DNA of 16,985 nt from CAZJJY01 sp964546445 (GCA_964546445.1 CAZJJY010000009.1:1-16985), one strand, 5' to 3'; counted from the first letter of the stretch, positions 7,528 through 14,277 are shown. Program-made: numbers and translations. Notes: generated by a model from the sequence alone, not told the origin.

Positions 7528-8532
7528 ATGATATCAAAAAGGATCGGAATTGATTTAGGAACAGCAAACTCTTTGGTTTGGGTCGAAGGACAAGGGATTG
7601 TTCTAAATGAACCAACAGTTGTTACCATTACTATTGATGATGAAAGAGTTATTGCTGTTGGTAATGAAGCAAAACAAATGTTAGGACGTACTCCTAGTAA
7701 TATTAGAGCTTTAAGACCGATGAGAGATGGAGTATTCGCTGATTATGTGGTTACTGAGGCAATGTTACGTTATTTTATTCAAAAAGTAACTGGGAGAAAC
7801 TTCTTTTTTAAGCCTGAGGTAATGATTTGTGTCCCCGCTGGCTGTACTCAAGTGGAAAGAAGAGCTGTTATAGATGCTACTTTATCAGCTGGAGCAAGAG
7901 CTGCCTATTTAATTGATGAACCTTTAGCGGCAGCTATTGGGGCTGAAATACCCATTGCTGCTCCTTCAGGGAGTATGATTGTTGATATTGGTGGTGGAGC
8001 GGCCGAAGCGGCCGTAATCTCTTTAGGAGCTGTTGTTGCCCATAAGAGTGTCAGAGTAGCCGGTAACAAGATTGATGAAGCAATTGCTTTCTATATAAGA
8101 AAGAATCACAATCTCATCGTTGGGGATCAGACGGCAGAGACAGTTAAGATAAAGATAGGTTCAGCAATGCCTTTAGCTAAGGTAGAAAAAATGGAAGTTA
8201 AAGGAAGGGATTCAGTTACAGGTTTACCTAAGGTAATAGAGCTTAACTCTACGGAAATTACCGAAGCTATCAGGTCAACCCTAAATCAGATTGTAGGTTC
8301 GGTAAAAAGTGTTTTAGAAGATACACCACCTGAATTAGCTTCAGATATTATTGATAAAGGTATTATTATGAGTGGAGGTACGAGTTTACTACGTGGTTTT
8401 GATAAATTTATGACTCAAGAAGTTGGCGTTCCATCTCATACAGCTGAAGATACCTTGTTCTGTGTTGTTAAAGGAATAGGTCTAGCGTTAGAAAATATAG
8501 ATCTTTATAAAAGAACTATTACTAAGAAATAG
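7528..8532 (+). CDS. mreB: Rod shape-determining protein MreB
   Basis: Actin-like ATPase that forms membrane-associated filaments and directs the elongation peptidoglycan machinery. The 334-aa length is normal for the family. The phosphate-1 loop is IGIDLGTANS (residues 6-15), the phosphate-2 loop is IVDIGGGAAE (151-160), and the adenosine motif is IMSGGTSLLRG (280-290). LIDEPLAAAIGAEIP and the stretch MRDGVFADY are also typical MreB signatures. No mreC, mreD, pbpA or rodA follows, so this mreB is outside the usual mre operon here. It is transcribed alone, divergently from the PEGA gene across a 140-nt gap, and a hairpin-rich non-coding stretch lies downstream. Confidence 0.95.
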   Translation: MISKRIGIDLGTANSLVWVEGQGIVLNEPTVVTITIDDERVIAVGNEAKQMLGRTPSNIRALRPMRDGVFADYVVTEAMLRYFIQKVTGRNFFFKPEVMICVPAGCTQVERRAVIDATLSAGARAAYLIDEPLAAAIGAEIPIAAPSGSMIVDIGGGAAEAAVISLGAVVAHKSVRVAGNKIDEAIAFYIRKNHNLIVGDQTAETVKIKIGSAMPLAKVEKMEVKGRDSVTGLPKVIELNSTEITEAIRSTLNQIVGSVKSVLEDTPPELASDIIDKGIIMSGGTSLLRGFDKFMTQEVGVPSHTAEDTLFCVVKGIGLALENIDLYKRTITKK

Positions 8533-8542
8533 TTAAAAGATA

Positions 8543-8712
8543 GATATCTTATATTTAAAAGATTATCGGACTTTAAAATTAAGTGTTTGAGTAAAAAAGC
8601 ATAGTGGGGGAGGGTTTATAGTCTATAAGAGTAATATTAAGTGGTAAGATTGTAAGGAACTTAATATTTTCCCTTAAAATAGGGAATAAATAGAGAGTAA
8701 TTTAGATACTCT
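8543..8712 (+). other. Hairpin-rich non-coding stretch after mreB, possible structured RNA
   Basis: The 380-nt gap between mreB and the next gene holds no open frame of note but has consecutive stems. GATATCTT pairs with AAGATTATC (8543-8567, one bulge). TTATAG-T-CTATAA is a palindrome at 8616-8628. AATATTAAGT (8633-8642) pairs perfectly with ACTTAATATT (8659-8668). TTCCCT/AGGGAA lies at 8669-8686 and AGAGTA/TACTCT at 8694-8712. The last three stems are packed nearly end to end. None is followed by a T-run, so they do not look like an intrinsic terminator. It could be a 3' UTR, a small RNA or a binding-site cluster; no known family is recognised. Confidence 0.35.
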
Positions 8713-8819
8713 AAAGATTTGATTTAGATAAACAAGCTCTTTTCAAAACTGTCCTTATAATAATATATGCTTTAAATGTTGATCTAATATCTACTATTAA
8801 CTTAATTATTGTCATATCT

Positions 8820-8849
8820 TTTACTATAGGAGATGTATTTTGTTAAAAT
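8820..8849 (+). promoter_or_regulatory. Promoter candidate for the GT26 glycosyltransferase gene
   Basis: TTTACT (8820-8825), an 18-nt spacer ending TGT, and TAAAAT (8844-8849), an extended -10. It gives a leader of about 57 nt that contains three AATTTTTG repeats. Confidence 0.45.
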
Positions 8850-8876
8850 TTTTGAAATTTTTGGTGAATTTTTGGG
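8846..8876 (+). repeat. Three AATTTTTG direct repeats
   Basis: AATTTTTG occurs three times in tandem, about 9 and 11 nt apart, between the predicted -10 and the coding start of the glycosyltransferase gene. They may be operator half-sites or simply AT-rich sequence. Confidence 0.3.
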
Positions 8877-8912
8877 TGACAAGAAAAAAATAGATGGTTT
8901 TTGTCTTTAAAA

Positions 8913-9764
8913 ATGAAAAAAACACAAAAAAATACTATTAAAAAAGGCCTATATATAGGCAAAATTATTCAAGATAGCTTAAATAGCAGTTCTTATGATG
9001 AAGTGCTAAATAAAGTTTCTAAGCGTCTTCAGGCACAAAAAAGAAGTTTTTTGGTTACCCCAAATCCTGAATTTTTGGTTTATGCCTCGGAAAATCCTTG
9101 GTTTTCAAATATTTTGGATAAGGCTGATATGGTTATACCTGATGGGGTTGCCTTTTTCTGGGCACAGGAGGTATTAAGAGGTAAAAACATTTTGAGTAGG
9201 TTAGGTATTGGTTTAAAAGTAGGTTTAAAGGTTATTTTTAGAGGATGGGGTAAAAAAAGAATTACAGGTACAGATTTAGTTGAACTTCTTTGCAAACAAG
9301 CAGCCCAGACAGGCAAGACTGTTTATTTTTTAGGAGGTAGGCCAATTAAGGGTAAAAAAGTAGGAGAAATTGCCCTTAGGAAGCTACAAAATAAATATTC
9401 TGGCTTAAAGGGTTGGGTTGATGAGGCTTTTGAGCTAGATTTAAAGGAAATTAACTCTAGAAATAATAAAGTAAAGCAATTAGTTGCAAGAATTAACCAA
9501 AAAAAGCCTGATTTTTTATTCGTTGCCCTTAATATGGGTAAGCAAGAGAAATTTATATGGGAAAATTGGTCTAAATTGGATGTAAAACTGGCAGTAGGTA
9601 TTGGTGGTGCTTTTGATTATTTAAGTGGGATGGTTAAAAGAGCTCCCTTATGGTTAAGAAATGCTGGTTTCGAATGGTTATATAGATTAATCAAACAACC
9701 ATGGCGTTTTTCTCGTCAACTTTCTTTATTAAAATTTATCTTTTGGGTTATAAAAGGGGAGTAA
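8913..9764 (+). CDS. WecG/TagA/CpsF family glycosyltransferase (GT26)
   Basis: Family members transfer N-acetylmannosamine or its uronic acid onto polyprenyl-diphosphate-linked sugars for teichoic acid, enterobacterial common antigen or capsule synthesis on the inner face of the membrane. Counting from the ATG at 8913 the protein is 283 aa. Family motifs are VTPNPEF (48-54), DMVIPDGVAFFW (72-83), GTDLVELL (119-126), VYFLGGRP (137-144), KPDFLFVALNMGKQEKFI (198-215), and the C-terminal VGIGGAFDYLSG with RAPLWLRNAGFEWLYRL. The C-terminal basic, aromatic tail fits membrane association. A TTG at 8901 could add four residues, but the ATG is the better start; no clear Shine-Dalgarno is seen for either. 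The exact sugar donor cannot be told from sequence. It is convergent with the HTH gene 5 nt away. Confidence 0.88.
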   Translation: MKKTQKNTIKKGLYIGKIIQDSLNSSSYDEVLNKVSKRLQAQKRSFLVTPNPEFLVYASENPWFSNILDKADMVIPDGVAFFWAQEVLRGKNILSRLGIGLKVGLKVIFRGWGKKRITGTDLVELLCKQAAQTGKTVYFLGGRPIKGKKVGEIALRKLQNKYSGLKGWVDEAFELDLKEINSRNNKVKQLVARINQKKPDFLFVALNMGKQEKFIWENWSKLDVKLAVGIGGAFDYLSGMVKRAPLWLRNAGFEWLYRLIKQPWRFSRQLSLLKFIFWVIKGE

Positions 9765-9769
9765 GAAAA

Positions 9770-9982
9770 TTAACTGGTCTTTTCTTGTATTCCTAAAAGC
9801 CAAAGAACGGACTCTTTACGATATCTGCGATCACCTCGAGAATTAATACGGATTGCGGGGAGTTTTCCTCTTTTACCCCAACGTTTAATAGTTAAAGGAG
9901 AAACTCTAAGAATCTCAGCTACTTCTCTAACTGTTAAAAGATCGGGTAATTCTTCTAGTCTAATTTTTTTAATATCAGCCAT
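9770..9982 (-). CDS. Small excisionase-family helix-turn-helix DNA-binding protein
   Basis: 70-aa protein that is nearly all one MerR/excisionase-type winged helix (HTH_17-like). LLTVREVAEILRVSPLTIKRW (residues 15-35) is the helix-turn-helix, followed by the wing GKLPAIRINSRGDRRYRK and a final helix ESVLWLL. Such proteins bind DNA as small regulators or phage and plasmid excisionases. No integrase, attachment repeat or other mobile gene is next to it, so a housekeeping regulator role is more likely than excision. It is a monocistronic gene: its promoter (10004-10031) lies just after the rplL terminator, and its 3' end meets the GT26 gene. The target is unknown; direct repeats near its own promoter suggest autoregulation. 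Confidence 0.8.
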   Translation of the reverse strand: MADIKKIRLEELPDLLTVREVAEILRVSPLTIKRWGKRGKLPAIRINSRGDRRYRKESVLWLLGIQEKTS

Positions 9983-10003
9983 TTGTATAGCTTTTCCTAT
10001 CTC

Positions 10004-10031
10004 TTTATAAATAAAGGTATCATAGTGTAAA
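10004..10031 (-). promoter_or_regulatory. Promoter of the HTH gene
   Basis: On the minus strand, TTTACA (10026-10031), a 16-nt spacer and TATAAA (10004-10009). The leader would be about 14 nt and includes GATAGGAAAAG, a weak Shine-Dalgarno. A perfect TTGACA at 10038-10043 is an alternative -35 but lacks a good -10 partner. Confidence 0.45.
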
Positions 10032-10060
10032 GAAGGTTGTCAATAGTGAATTTCTTATAT

Positions 10061-10120
10061 AAAAAAACAAACCGCCTGAAAAACTAAATTTTTGGTTTGT
10101 TTTTCTTGAGGCGGATTTGT
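10061..10120 (-). terminator. Intrinsic terminator of the ribosomal protein operon
   Basis: On the minus strand, CCGCCT (10109-10114 on +) pairs with AGGCGG (10072-10077). The stem is extended outward by ACAAA/TTTGT with one bulge and inward by AAAAAC/GTTTTT. A run of seven T follows. It begins right after the rplL stop codon. Confidence 0.88.
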
Positions 10121-10564
10121 TTATTTTAATTCAACAGTTGCTCCGGCGCCTTCAAGCTTCTTTTTTGCTTCTTCAGCATCAGCTTTATTGACTCCAGTTA
10201 TAACTTCTTTAGGGGTACTTTCAACTAAATCCTTAGCTTCTTTAAGACCTAAGGTTTGGTTAATTTCTCTGACCATTTTAATGACGCTAATTTTGCTTTC
10301 TCCAGGAGAAGCAAGAACGACGTTAAAAGTTGTTTGTCCTTCAGCAGCACCCTCTTCTTTATTTTCCTCTCCTTGTTGTGTCCCAGCTGCAGGAGCAGCG
10401 GCTACAGGAGCAGCGGCGGTAACGCCAAATTTATCTTCCAAAGATTTGACTAATTCAGCTAATTCCATAACTGAAAGTTTTTCAATTTGTTCCATTAGCT
10501 TTTGGATATTTCCGCTAGCTTTTGGTTTTTCTTTAGTTTTGGGCTTTTTATTTTCGTCAGCCAT
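10121..10564 (-). CDS. rplL: Ribosomal protein L7/L12
   Basis: Stalk protein of the large subunit that recruits translation GTPases. At 147 aa it is longer than the usual 120-130 aa. A charged Lys-rich extension fills residues 1-18, the N-terminal dimerisation helix pair follows (QIEKLSVMELAELVKSLEDK), then an Ala/Pro/Glu-rich hinge at about 50-78. The C-terminal domain (FNVVLASPGESKISVIKMVRE, then GLKEAKDLVESTPK and the terminal GAGATVELK) carries the factor-binding face. A strong Shine-Dalgarno GGAGGTGA lies in the last codons of rplJ, 3 nt of gap separate the genes, and a terminator follows directly. L7/L12 is usually made in excess over L10, which the strong ribosome binding site fits. 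Confidence 0.95.
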   Translation of the reverse strand: MADENKKPKTKEKPKASGNIQKLMEQIEKLSVMELAELVKSLEDKFGVTAAAPVAAAPAAGTQQGEENKEEGAAEGQTTFNVVLASPGESKISVIKMVREINQTLGLKEAKDLVESTPKEVITGVNKADAEEAKKKLEGAGATVELK

Positions 10565-10567
10565 TAG

Positions 10568-11095
10568 TTAATTGTCACCTCCTTCCATTTTTTCTTTTTT
10601 AGCATTTAAAACATAGACTAATTTATTAAGATTTCCTTTTAGAGTGTAGACTAAACCAAACATTGGGGCTTTAAGGAAGGCAACTAATCTAGCTTGAAGC
10701 TCTTCTAATCCAGGAAGATTGGCTAATTCTTTGATTTTTTCTACAGAAATTAGTTCTTTATCCCAAAAACCAAGCTTTATCTTTGGGAACTCATTTTTTT
10801 TGATAAACTTTTCGAGTTCTTTAAGAGGACTAATGTTATCTTCATAAATCCACAGAGCGGCGGTTGGTCCTTCTAATTTATCTTTTTCTATTTCCATTTG
10901 GCTTTCTTTGGAAGCTAGGTGAAGAAGATTATTTTTGACCACCTCATATTCGCCCCCAGCTTTTTTGATACTGAAACGAAGCTCATTAATTTTATCGACA
11001 TTGAGACCACTATAATCAGTCAGGATTAAAGCCTTAGATTGTTTGACTTTTTCCTTTAAATTATCGATGGTAAATACTTTTTGTGTTTTTTTCAT
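10568..11095 (-). CDS. rplJ: Ribosomal protein L10
   Basis: 175-aa L10, the base of the ribosomal stalk that holds L7/L12 dimers on 23S rRNA. The N-terminal rRNA-binding domain shows LILTDYSGLNVDKINELRFSI, then EYEVVKNNLL and GPTAALW. The C-terminal helix LVYTLKGNLNKLVYVLNAKKEK is where L7/L12 dimers dock. The ATG is preceded by an AGGAGG/GGGAGG-rich leader that can fold so that the Shine-Dalgarno pairs with itself (11103-11120). Together with the hairpins further upstream this fits autoregulation of the L10-L12 pair at the translational level. rplL follows after 3 nt. Confidence 0.95.
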   Translation of the reverse strand: MKKTQKVFTIDNLKEKVKQSKALILTDYSGLNVDKINELRFSIKKAGGEYEVVKNNLLHLASKESQMEIEKDKLEGPTAALWIYEDNISPLKELEKFIKKNEFPKIKLGFWDKELISVEKIKELANLPGLEELQARLVAFLKAPMFGLVYTLKGNLNKLVYVLNAKKEKMEGGDN

Positions 11096-11102
11096 TTAAA
11101 AA

Positions 11103-11200
11103 ACCTCCCTAAGAGGAGGTAGTCAAAGAATAACAAACTTATCTTTTCTATGCCTCCGCAGGTTTTACCTTAAATTAATAAGTACCTACTTCTTAGGTGA
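11103..11200 (-). promoter_or_regulatory. Probable L10 leader (r-protein autoregulatory RNA) with Shine-Dalgarno hairpin
   Basis: The 141-nt gap between rplA and rplJ holds, on the minus strand, ACCT/AGGT hairpins at 11184-11198 and around 11161-11170, and CCTGCGGAGG near 11152-11162. From memory this last sequence resembles the conserved part of bacterial L10 leaders. Next to the rplJ ATG, ACCTCC (11115-11120 on +) pairs with GGAGGT (11103-11108), hiding the Shine-Dalgarno. L10 leaders bind the L10-L12 complex to repress the operon. Assignment to that family was not tested. Confidence 0.55.
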
Positions 11201-11236
11201 GTGAATTATAGTCTTTTTTCTATTATTTTGTCAATA

Positions 11237-12076
11237 TTAGATCTTAGATAGGTCAATTTTTATACTTGGGCCTATGGTTGGAGCCAGAACAGCTTTTTTG
11301 ATGTTTTTCTTTCCGATAGCTTTGATTAAAACCGTAACGTTCTCTTCAATATTTTTATTAACGTCATCGACCTTGCCAATGACAAGATGAATAAGAGGAT
11401 ATTTGCTTTCTGTCTTAAAGATATTCTTTTTAGTTAGCTTGTCGACAATTTCTTTTGGATTGTCATTAATTGTCCCTGATTTTGGATTAGGCATGAGTCC
11501 TTTAGGTCCTAAGAGTTTGGCAAATTTTACCAACTTGGTCATCATTTTGGGATCACTAACTAAGGTAGTGAAATTAATCTTACCTTTTTCTAGTTCTTCG
11601 ATGAGTTTATCATCAGCGATACGGATAACTTGTTTCTTTCCTGTAGGGTGGGGGAATTCAACTTCTCCTTTAATACCTGCTTCCTTTACATTAAAGTGGG
11701 CTTCAATACTCCCTTTAAATTTAGAAATAGAAACCTCCTTGAGTAGTTTAACAGCTTCTTTAAGAGGGTAGAATTTTTCTTTATCTATTTTCTTTGAGGC
11801 TTGAAGATAGTTAGCTGATTTTTTCTTTTTATGTTTAACTTCTTTTTTACCCTCTTCTTTGGCTTTTTGAGTAAGCTCTTTTTCTAATTTTTTCTCTTTT
11901 TCTTCAATAGCTTTAGCTTCTTCTAGGGCTTGTTCTCCAATATCAGCTAGTCGACCTTGTCCTTTACCGGTTTTAATATCTTTTTTTCCATCAAGAAGGT
12001 TTTTTTTACCAATCTTTTTCTTTTTGTTTTGGTTTTCTATTCCTTCGCCAATGGCTTGGATTCTTTTTTTACCCAT
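11237..12076 (-). CDS. rplA: Ribosomal protein L1 with long lysine-rich N-terminal extension
   Basis: L1 builds the mobile L1 stalk that helps release E-site tRNA and represses its own operon by binding mRNA. The recognisable L1 fold runs from about residue 88 (NYLQASKKIDKEKFYPLKEAV) to the end, with the signature KLLGPKGLMPNPKSGTI at 187-203. Residues 1-88 are an extra Lys/Glu-rich, probably disordered or helical tail absent from typical L1 of about 230 aa. The segment between FKGSIEAHFNV and FPHPTGKK is shorter than in model bacteria. The start overlaps the rplK stop by 8 nt (ATGGGTAA), so the genes are translationally coupled; there is no later start with better support. Confidence 0.94.
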   Translation of the reverse strand: MGKKRIQAIGEGIENQNKKKKIGKKNLLDGKKDIKTGKGQGRLADIGEQALEEAKAIEEKEKKLEKELTQKAKEEGKKEVKHKKKKSANYLQASKKIDKEKFYPLKEAVKLLKEVSISKFKGSIEAHFNVKEAGIKGEVEFPHPTGKKQVIRIADDKLIEELEKGKINFTTLVSDPKMMTKLVKFAKLLGPKGLMPNPKSGTINDNPKEIVDKLTKKNIFKTESKYPLIHLVIGKVDDVNKNIEENVTVLIKAIGKKNIKKAVLAPTIGPSIKIDLSKI

Positions 12077-12497
12077 TTTTTATTTTCACTCCCATACTTC
12101 TTGCAGTTCCTTCAACAATATTTTTAGCTGAATCAAGATTATCACCACAATTTAGATCATCTAATTTTTCTTGAGCGATTTTTTCTACCTGTTGTTTGTT
12201 TAATGTTCCGGCTATTTCTTTACCAGCCAGACTGGAAGCTTTTTCTAGCTTTAATTCCTTTTTAATCATTTCCGATACAGGAGGGAGCTTGGTAATAAAA
12301 GAGAAGGTTCGATCTTCAAAAACAGTGATAACGACAGGAATAATTTGACCCTTTTTATTGGCTGTTTGTTCATTGTAGCTTTTAACAAACTCCATGATGT
12401 TTAAACCATGTTGTCCTAAAGCTGGTCCAACTGGGGGAGCAGGGGTAGCCTCACCAGCAGGCAAATTAAGTTTGATAATAGTTTTTACTTTTTTCAT
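12069..12497 (-). CDS. rplK: Ribosomal protein L11
   Basis: 142-aa L11, which binds the GTPase-associated centre of 23S rRNA and is needed for the stringent response. The N-terminal domain shows LPAGEATPAPPVGPALGQHG and LNIMEFVKSYNEQT. The C-terminal rRNA-binding domain shows FITKLPPVSEMIKKELKLEK and ends NIVEGTARSMGVKI. Length and motifs are standard. It lies 12 nt after nusG and overlaps rplA by 8 nt, the conserved nusG-rplK-rplA order. Confidence 0.96.
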   Translation of the reverse strand: MKKVKTIIKLNLPAGEATPAPPVGPALGQHGLNIMEFVKSYNEQTANKKGQIIPVVITVFEDRTFSFITKLPPVSEMIKKELKLEKASSLAGKEIAGTLNKQQVEKIAQEKLDDLNCGDNLDSAKNIVEGTARSMGVKIKNG

Positions 12498-12509
12498 TTT
12501 ATATTTGGA

Positions 12510-13106
12510 TTAAATTTTAGCAACCTGGAGAAGATCTAACTCAACAGGAGTTTCTCTTCCAAAAATGCTGACTAATACTTTTATCTTACCTTTTTCTTCA
12601 TCGATACTATCTACTGAACCTAAAAATTCAGCGAAAGCACCATCAATAATCTTAACTGCTTCACCAACAGAGAATTTAGCTTTAAACTTAGGAGCCTTCA
12701 TATTAACAAATTTTTGAATAGATTTAACTTCCTCTTGGTCTAGGGGAGTTGGTTTATTTCCAACTCCAATGAAACCAGTTACTCCGTTAGTTGTTCTGAC
12801 CGTTAGCCAAGATTGTTCGTTAAGAACCATTTTAACGAGGATATAACCAGGGAATATTTTTTCTTTAATTTGTTGTTTTGCACCTGAGCGAATCTCGATT
12901 CTTTCTTGGGTTGGGATAAGAATTTCTAAAATCTTATCTTCCAAGTTCATTGATTCAACCCTTTGTTTAAGTTGATAAGCAACACGTTGTTCATGCCCAG
13001 AATAGGTATGAACAACAAACCAACGAGCATTTTTATCGTCAGATTTTTTAATAACGATATGATTTTCTTCTTTTTTATTGACTTTTTTCTTCTTCTTCTC
13101 GGCCAT
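12510..13106 (-). CDS. nusG: Transcription elongation/antitermination factor NusG
   Basis: NusG binds the RNA polymerase clamp, modulates pausing and links polymerase to Rho or to the ribosome through S10. The 198-aa protein has a Lys-rich N-terminal extension (residues 1-27), then the NGN domain beginning ARWFVVHTYSGHEQRVAYQL, with KIFPGYILVKM (84-93) and TNGVTGFIG. The C-terminal KOW domain starts near 146 (FSVGEAVKIIDGAFAEFLG). The gene follows secE with 2 nt between the stop and the start, the classic secE-nusG pair. The basic extension is longer than in model species and parallels those on L1 and L7/L12. Confidence 0.95.
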   Translation of the reverse strand: MAEKKKKKVNKKEENHIVIKKSDDKNARWFVVHTYSGHEQRVAYQLKQRVESMNLEDKILEILIPTQERIEIRSGAKQQIKEKIFPGYILVKMVLNEQSWLTVRTTNGVTGFIGVGNKPTPLDQEEVKSIQKFVNMKAPKFKAKFSVGEAVKIIDGAFAEFLGSVDSIDEEKGKIKVLVSIFGRETPVELDLLQVAKI

Positions 13107-13108
13107 TT

Positions 13109-13306
13109 TTAGATAATGATTTCCATTAGTTTAGTAAAGGCGAAATCCAAAGAGGCGATAAAGCTAGCTACGACTACCGAAACAGCAATAACAATTAAGG
13201 TAAGACGAACAGTTTGTTTACGACTAAGCCAAGTAACTTTACTTAATTCGATTCTGACTTCTCTTAAAAAGGACGGAATCCGTCCTGCGCCTGTGTTAGA
13301 AATCAT
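13109..13306 (-). CDS. secE: Preprotein translocase subunit SecE
   Basis: 65-aa single-span SecE that clamps SecY in the Sec translocon. The conserved cytoplasmic amphipathic helix and turn are visible (FLREVRIELSKVTWLSRKQT, residues 13-32), followed by one membrane helix at about 35-58 (LTLIVIAVSVVVASFI). Small single-span SecE proteins are usual outside enterobacteria. It is the first gene of the secE-nusG-rplKAJL cluster; an extended -10 promoter lies 10-15 nt upstream, so its mRNA is probably leaderless. Confidence 0.93.
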   Translation of the reverse strand: MISNTGAGRIPSFLREVRIELSKVTWLSRKQTVRLTLIVIAVSVVVASFIASLDFAFTKLMEIII

Positions 13307-13308
13307 GA

Positions 13309-13337
13309 TGGACAGATTTTACCATATGATTTACAAT
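13309..13337 (+). promoter_or_regulatory. galU promoter, leaderless arrangement
   Basis: TGGACA (13309-13314), a 17-nt spacer and TACAAT (13332-13337). The expected start is about 1-2 nt before the galU ATG at 13346. No room is left for a Shine-Dalgarno. Confidence 0.6.
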
Positions 13338-13344
13338 GAATCAA
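13316..13344 (-). promoter_or_regulatory. secE operon promoter, overlapping the galU promoter
   Basis: On the minus strand, TTGATT (13339-13344), a 17-nt spacer ending TGG, and TAAAAT (13316-13321), an extended -10. The predicted start is only about 3 nt from the secE ATG. It interleaves with the divergent galU promoter. Confidence 0.65.
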
Positions 13345-13345
13345 T

Positions 13346-14233
13346 ATGAACACACCTAGGAAAAAGATTCGTAAAGCCATTATTCCCGCGGCTGGTTATG
13401 GAACTCGTTTTCTACCTCAAGTTAAGGCGATGCCAAAAGAAATGTTGCCGATTGTTGATAAACCTATTATTCAATATGTAGTTGAGGAAGTTGTTGCTTC
13501 AGGGGTAAAGGATGTCATTATTGTTACCAATTGGCAAAAAAGATCTTTAGAAGATCATTTTGATAACTCTTTTGAATTAGAAGAGAAGCTTAAAGAGTCG
13601 GGGAAGATAAAAGAGTTAGAAGAAATAAAAAGAATTGCTAACTTAGCAAATTTCATTTATATTCGTCAAAAAGGCCCTTATGGAAATGCGACGCCTGTTC
13701 TATGCGCCGAACCGGCGATAGGTGATGAACCTTTTGTTGTTATTTGGGGAGATGAATTTATTCATGCTAATCCACCAAGACTAAAACAGATGATTGATGT
13801 TTATAATAAATACGGTGGAGTAGTTATTTCAGGAGTAAGAATTGCTAATAAAAAAGATGTTTCAAGATATGGAATCGCTGATGTAGATAAGATAGCTAAG
13901 GGTGTTTTTAAGATAAAAGAAATTGTCGAAAAACCTAATCCTGAAGATGCTCCTTCAAATTTAGCTACTCATGGAGCTTATATTTTACCGCCTGAAACAT
14001 TTAAAGCGATAAGATCTTTAAAGTCAGGCAAGGGAGGAGAAGTTTGGTTGGTAGATGCGATCAATGCTTTGCAAAAACAAGGTGTTCCAATTTATGCTTG
14101 TGAGATTAAAAATGGTAAATATTATGATACTGGTAATAAGCTAGAATATTTAAAGACAGTTATTGATTTTGGTTTAAAAGATAAAGAATTTGGCCAAGAC
14201 CTAAAAAAGTTCTTGAAAGAACTTAAAATTTGA
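13346..14233 (+). CDS. galU: UTP-glucose-1-phosphate uridylyltransferase
   Basis: GalU makes UDP-glucose from UTP and glucose-1-phosphate, a precursor for surface glycans. The 295-aa length is normal. Motifs are AIIPAAGYGTRFLP (residues 11-24) with KAMPKEMLPIVDKPIIQYVV, the metal-site region VVIWGDE (131-137), VEKP (194-197), GGEVWLVDAI (230-239) and GKYYDTGNKLEYLKTV. The stretch usually reading GLGHA in bacterial GalU is here YGNATPVLC, a visible variant in the sugar-nucleotide binding region. It ends in TGA, which shows that TGA is a stop codon here. The neighbouring glycan gene is the GT26 enzyme 3.5 kb away; the radical-SAM gene follows 44 nt downstream. Confidence 0.93.
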   Translation: MNTPRKKIRKAIIPAAGYGTRFLPQVKAMPKEMLPIVDKPIIQYVVEEVVASGVKDVIIVTNWQKRSLEDHFDNSFELEEKLKESGKIKELEEIKRIANLANFIYIRQKGPYGNATPVLCAEPAIGDEPFVVIWGDEFIHANPPRLKQMIDVYNKYGGVVISGVRIANKKDVSRYGIADVDKIAKGVFKIKEIVEKPNPEDAPSNLATHGAYILPPETFKAIRSLKSGKGGEVWLVDAINALQKQGVPIYACEIKNGKYYDTGNKLEYLKTVIDFGLKDKEFGQDLKKFLKELKI

Positions 14234-14236
14234 TAT

Positions 14237-14263
14237 GTTTATTAATAGTTTGATAAACTTTTT
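14237..14263 (+). terminator. Weak terminator-like hairpin between galU and the radical-SAM gene
   Basis: GTTTAT (14237-14242) and ATAAAC (14253-14258) form a 6-bp AT-rich stem followed by five T. The stem is weak, so it may only attenuate. The same bases could also form a -10-like GATAAA (14252-14257) 16 nt after TTGATA. Confidence 0.3.
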
Positions 14264-14277
14264 GTAGTAAGCAAGTT

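Noticed and set aside
8901..8903. TTG start for the GT26 gene
   Set aside because: The in-frame ATG at 8913 fits the family better and the TTG has no ribosome binding site.
10188..10571. 127-aa plus-strand frame opposite rplL
   Set aside because: Shadow of the Ala/Glu-rich rplL coding sequence; no promoter, ribosome binding site or family match.
11403..11771. 122-aa plus-strand frame opposite rplA
   Set aside because: Shadow of a conserved ribosomal gene with no start signals.
13116..13349. 77-aa plus-strand frame across secE into galU
   Set aside because: Antisense to secE and overlaps the galU start; its sequence mirrors SecE.
14231..14233. TGA recoding as in some CPR groups
   Set aside because: TGA ends galU at the expected length, and no gene in the window needs TGA as a sense codon.
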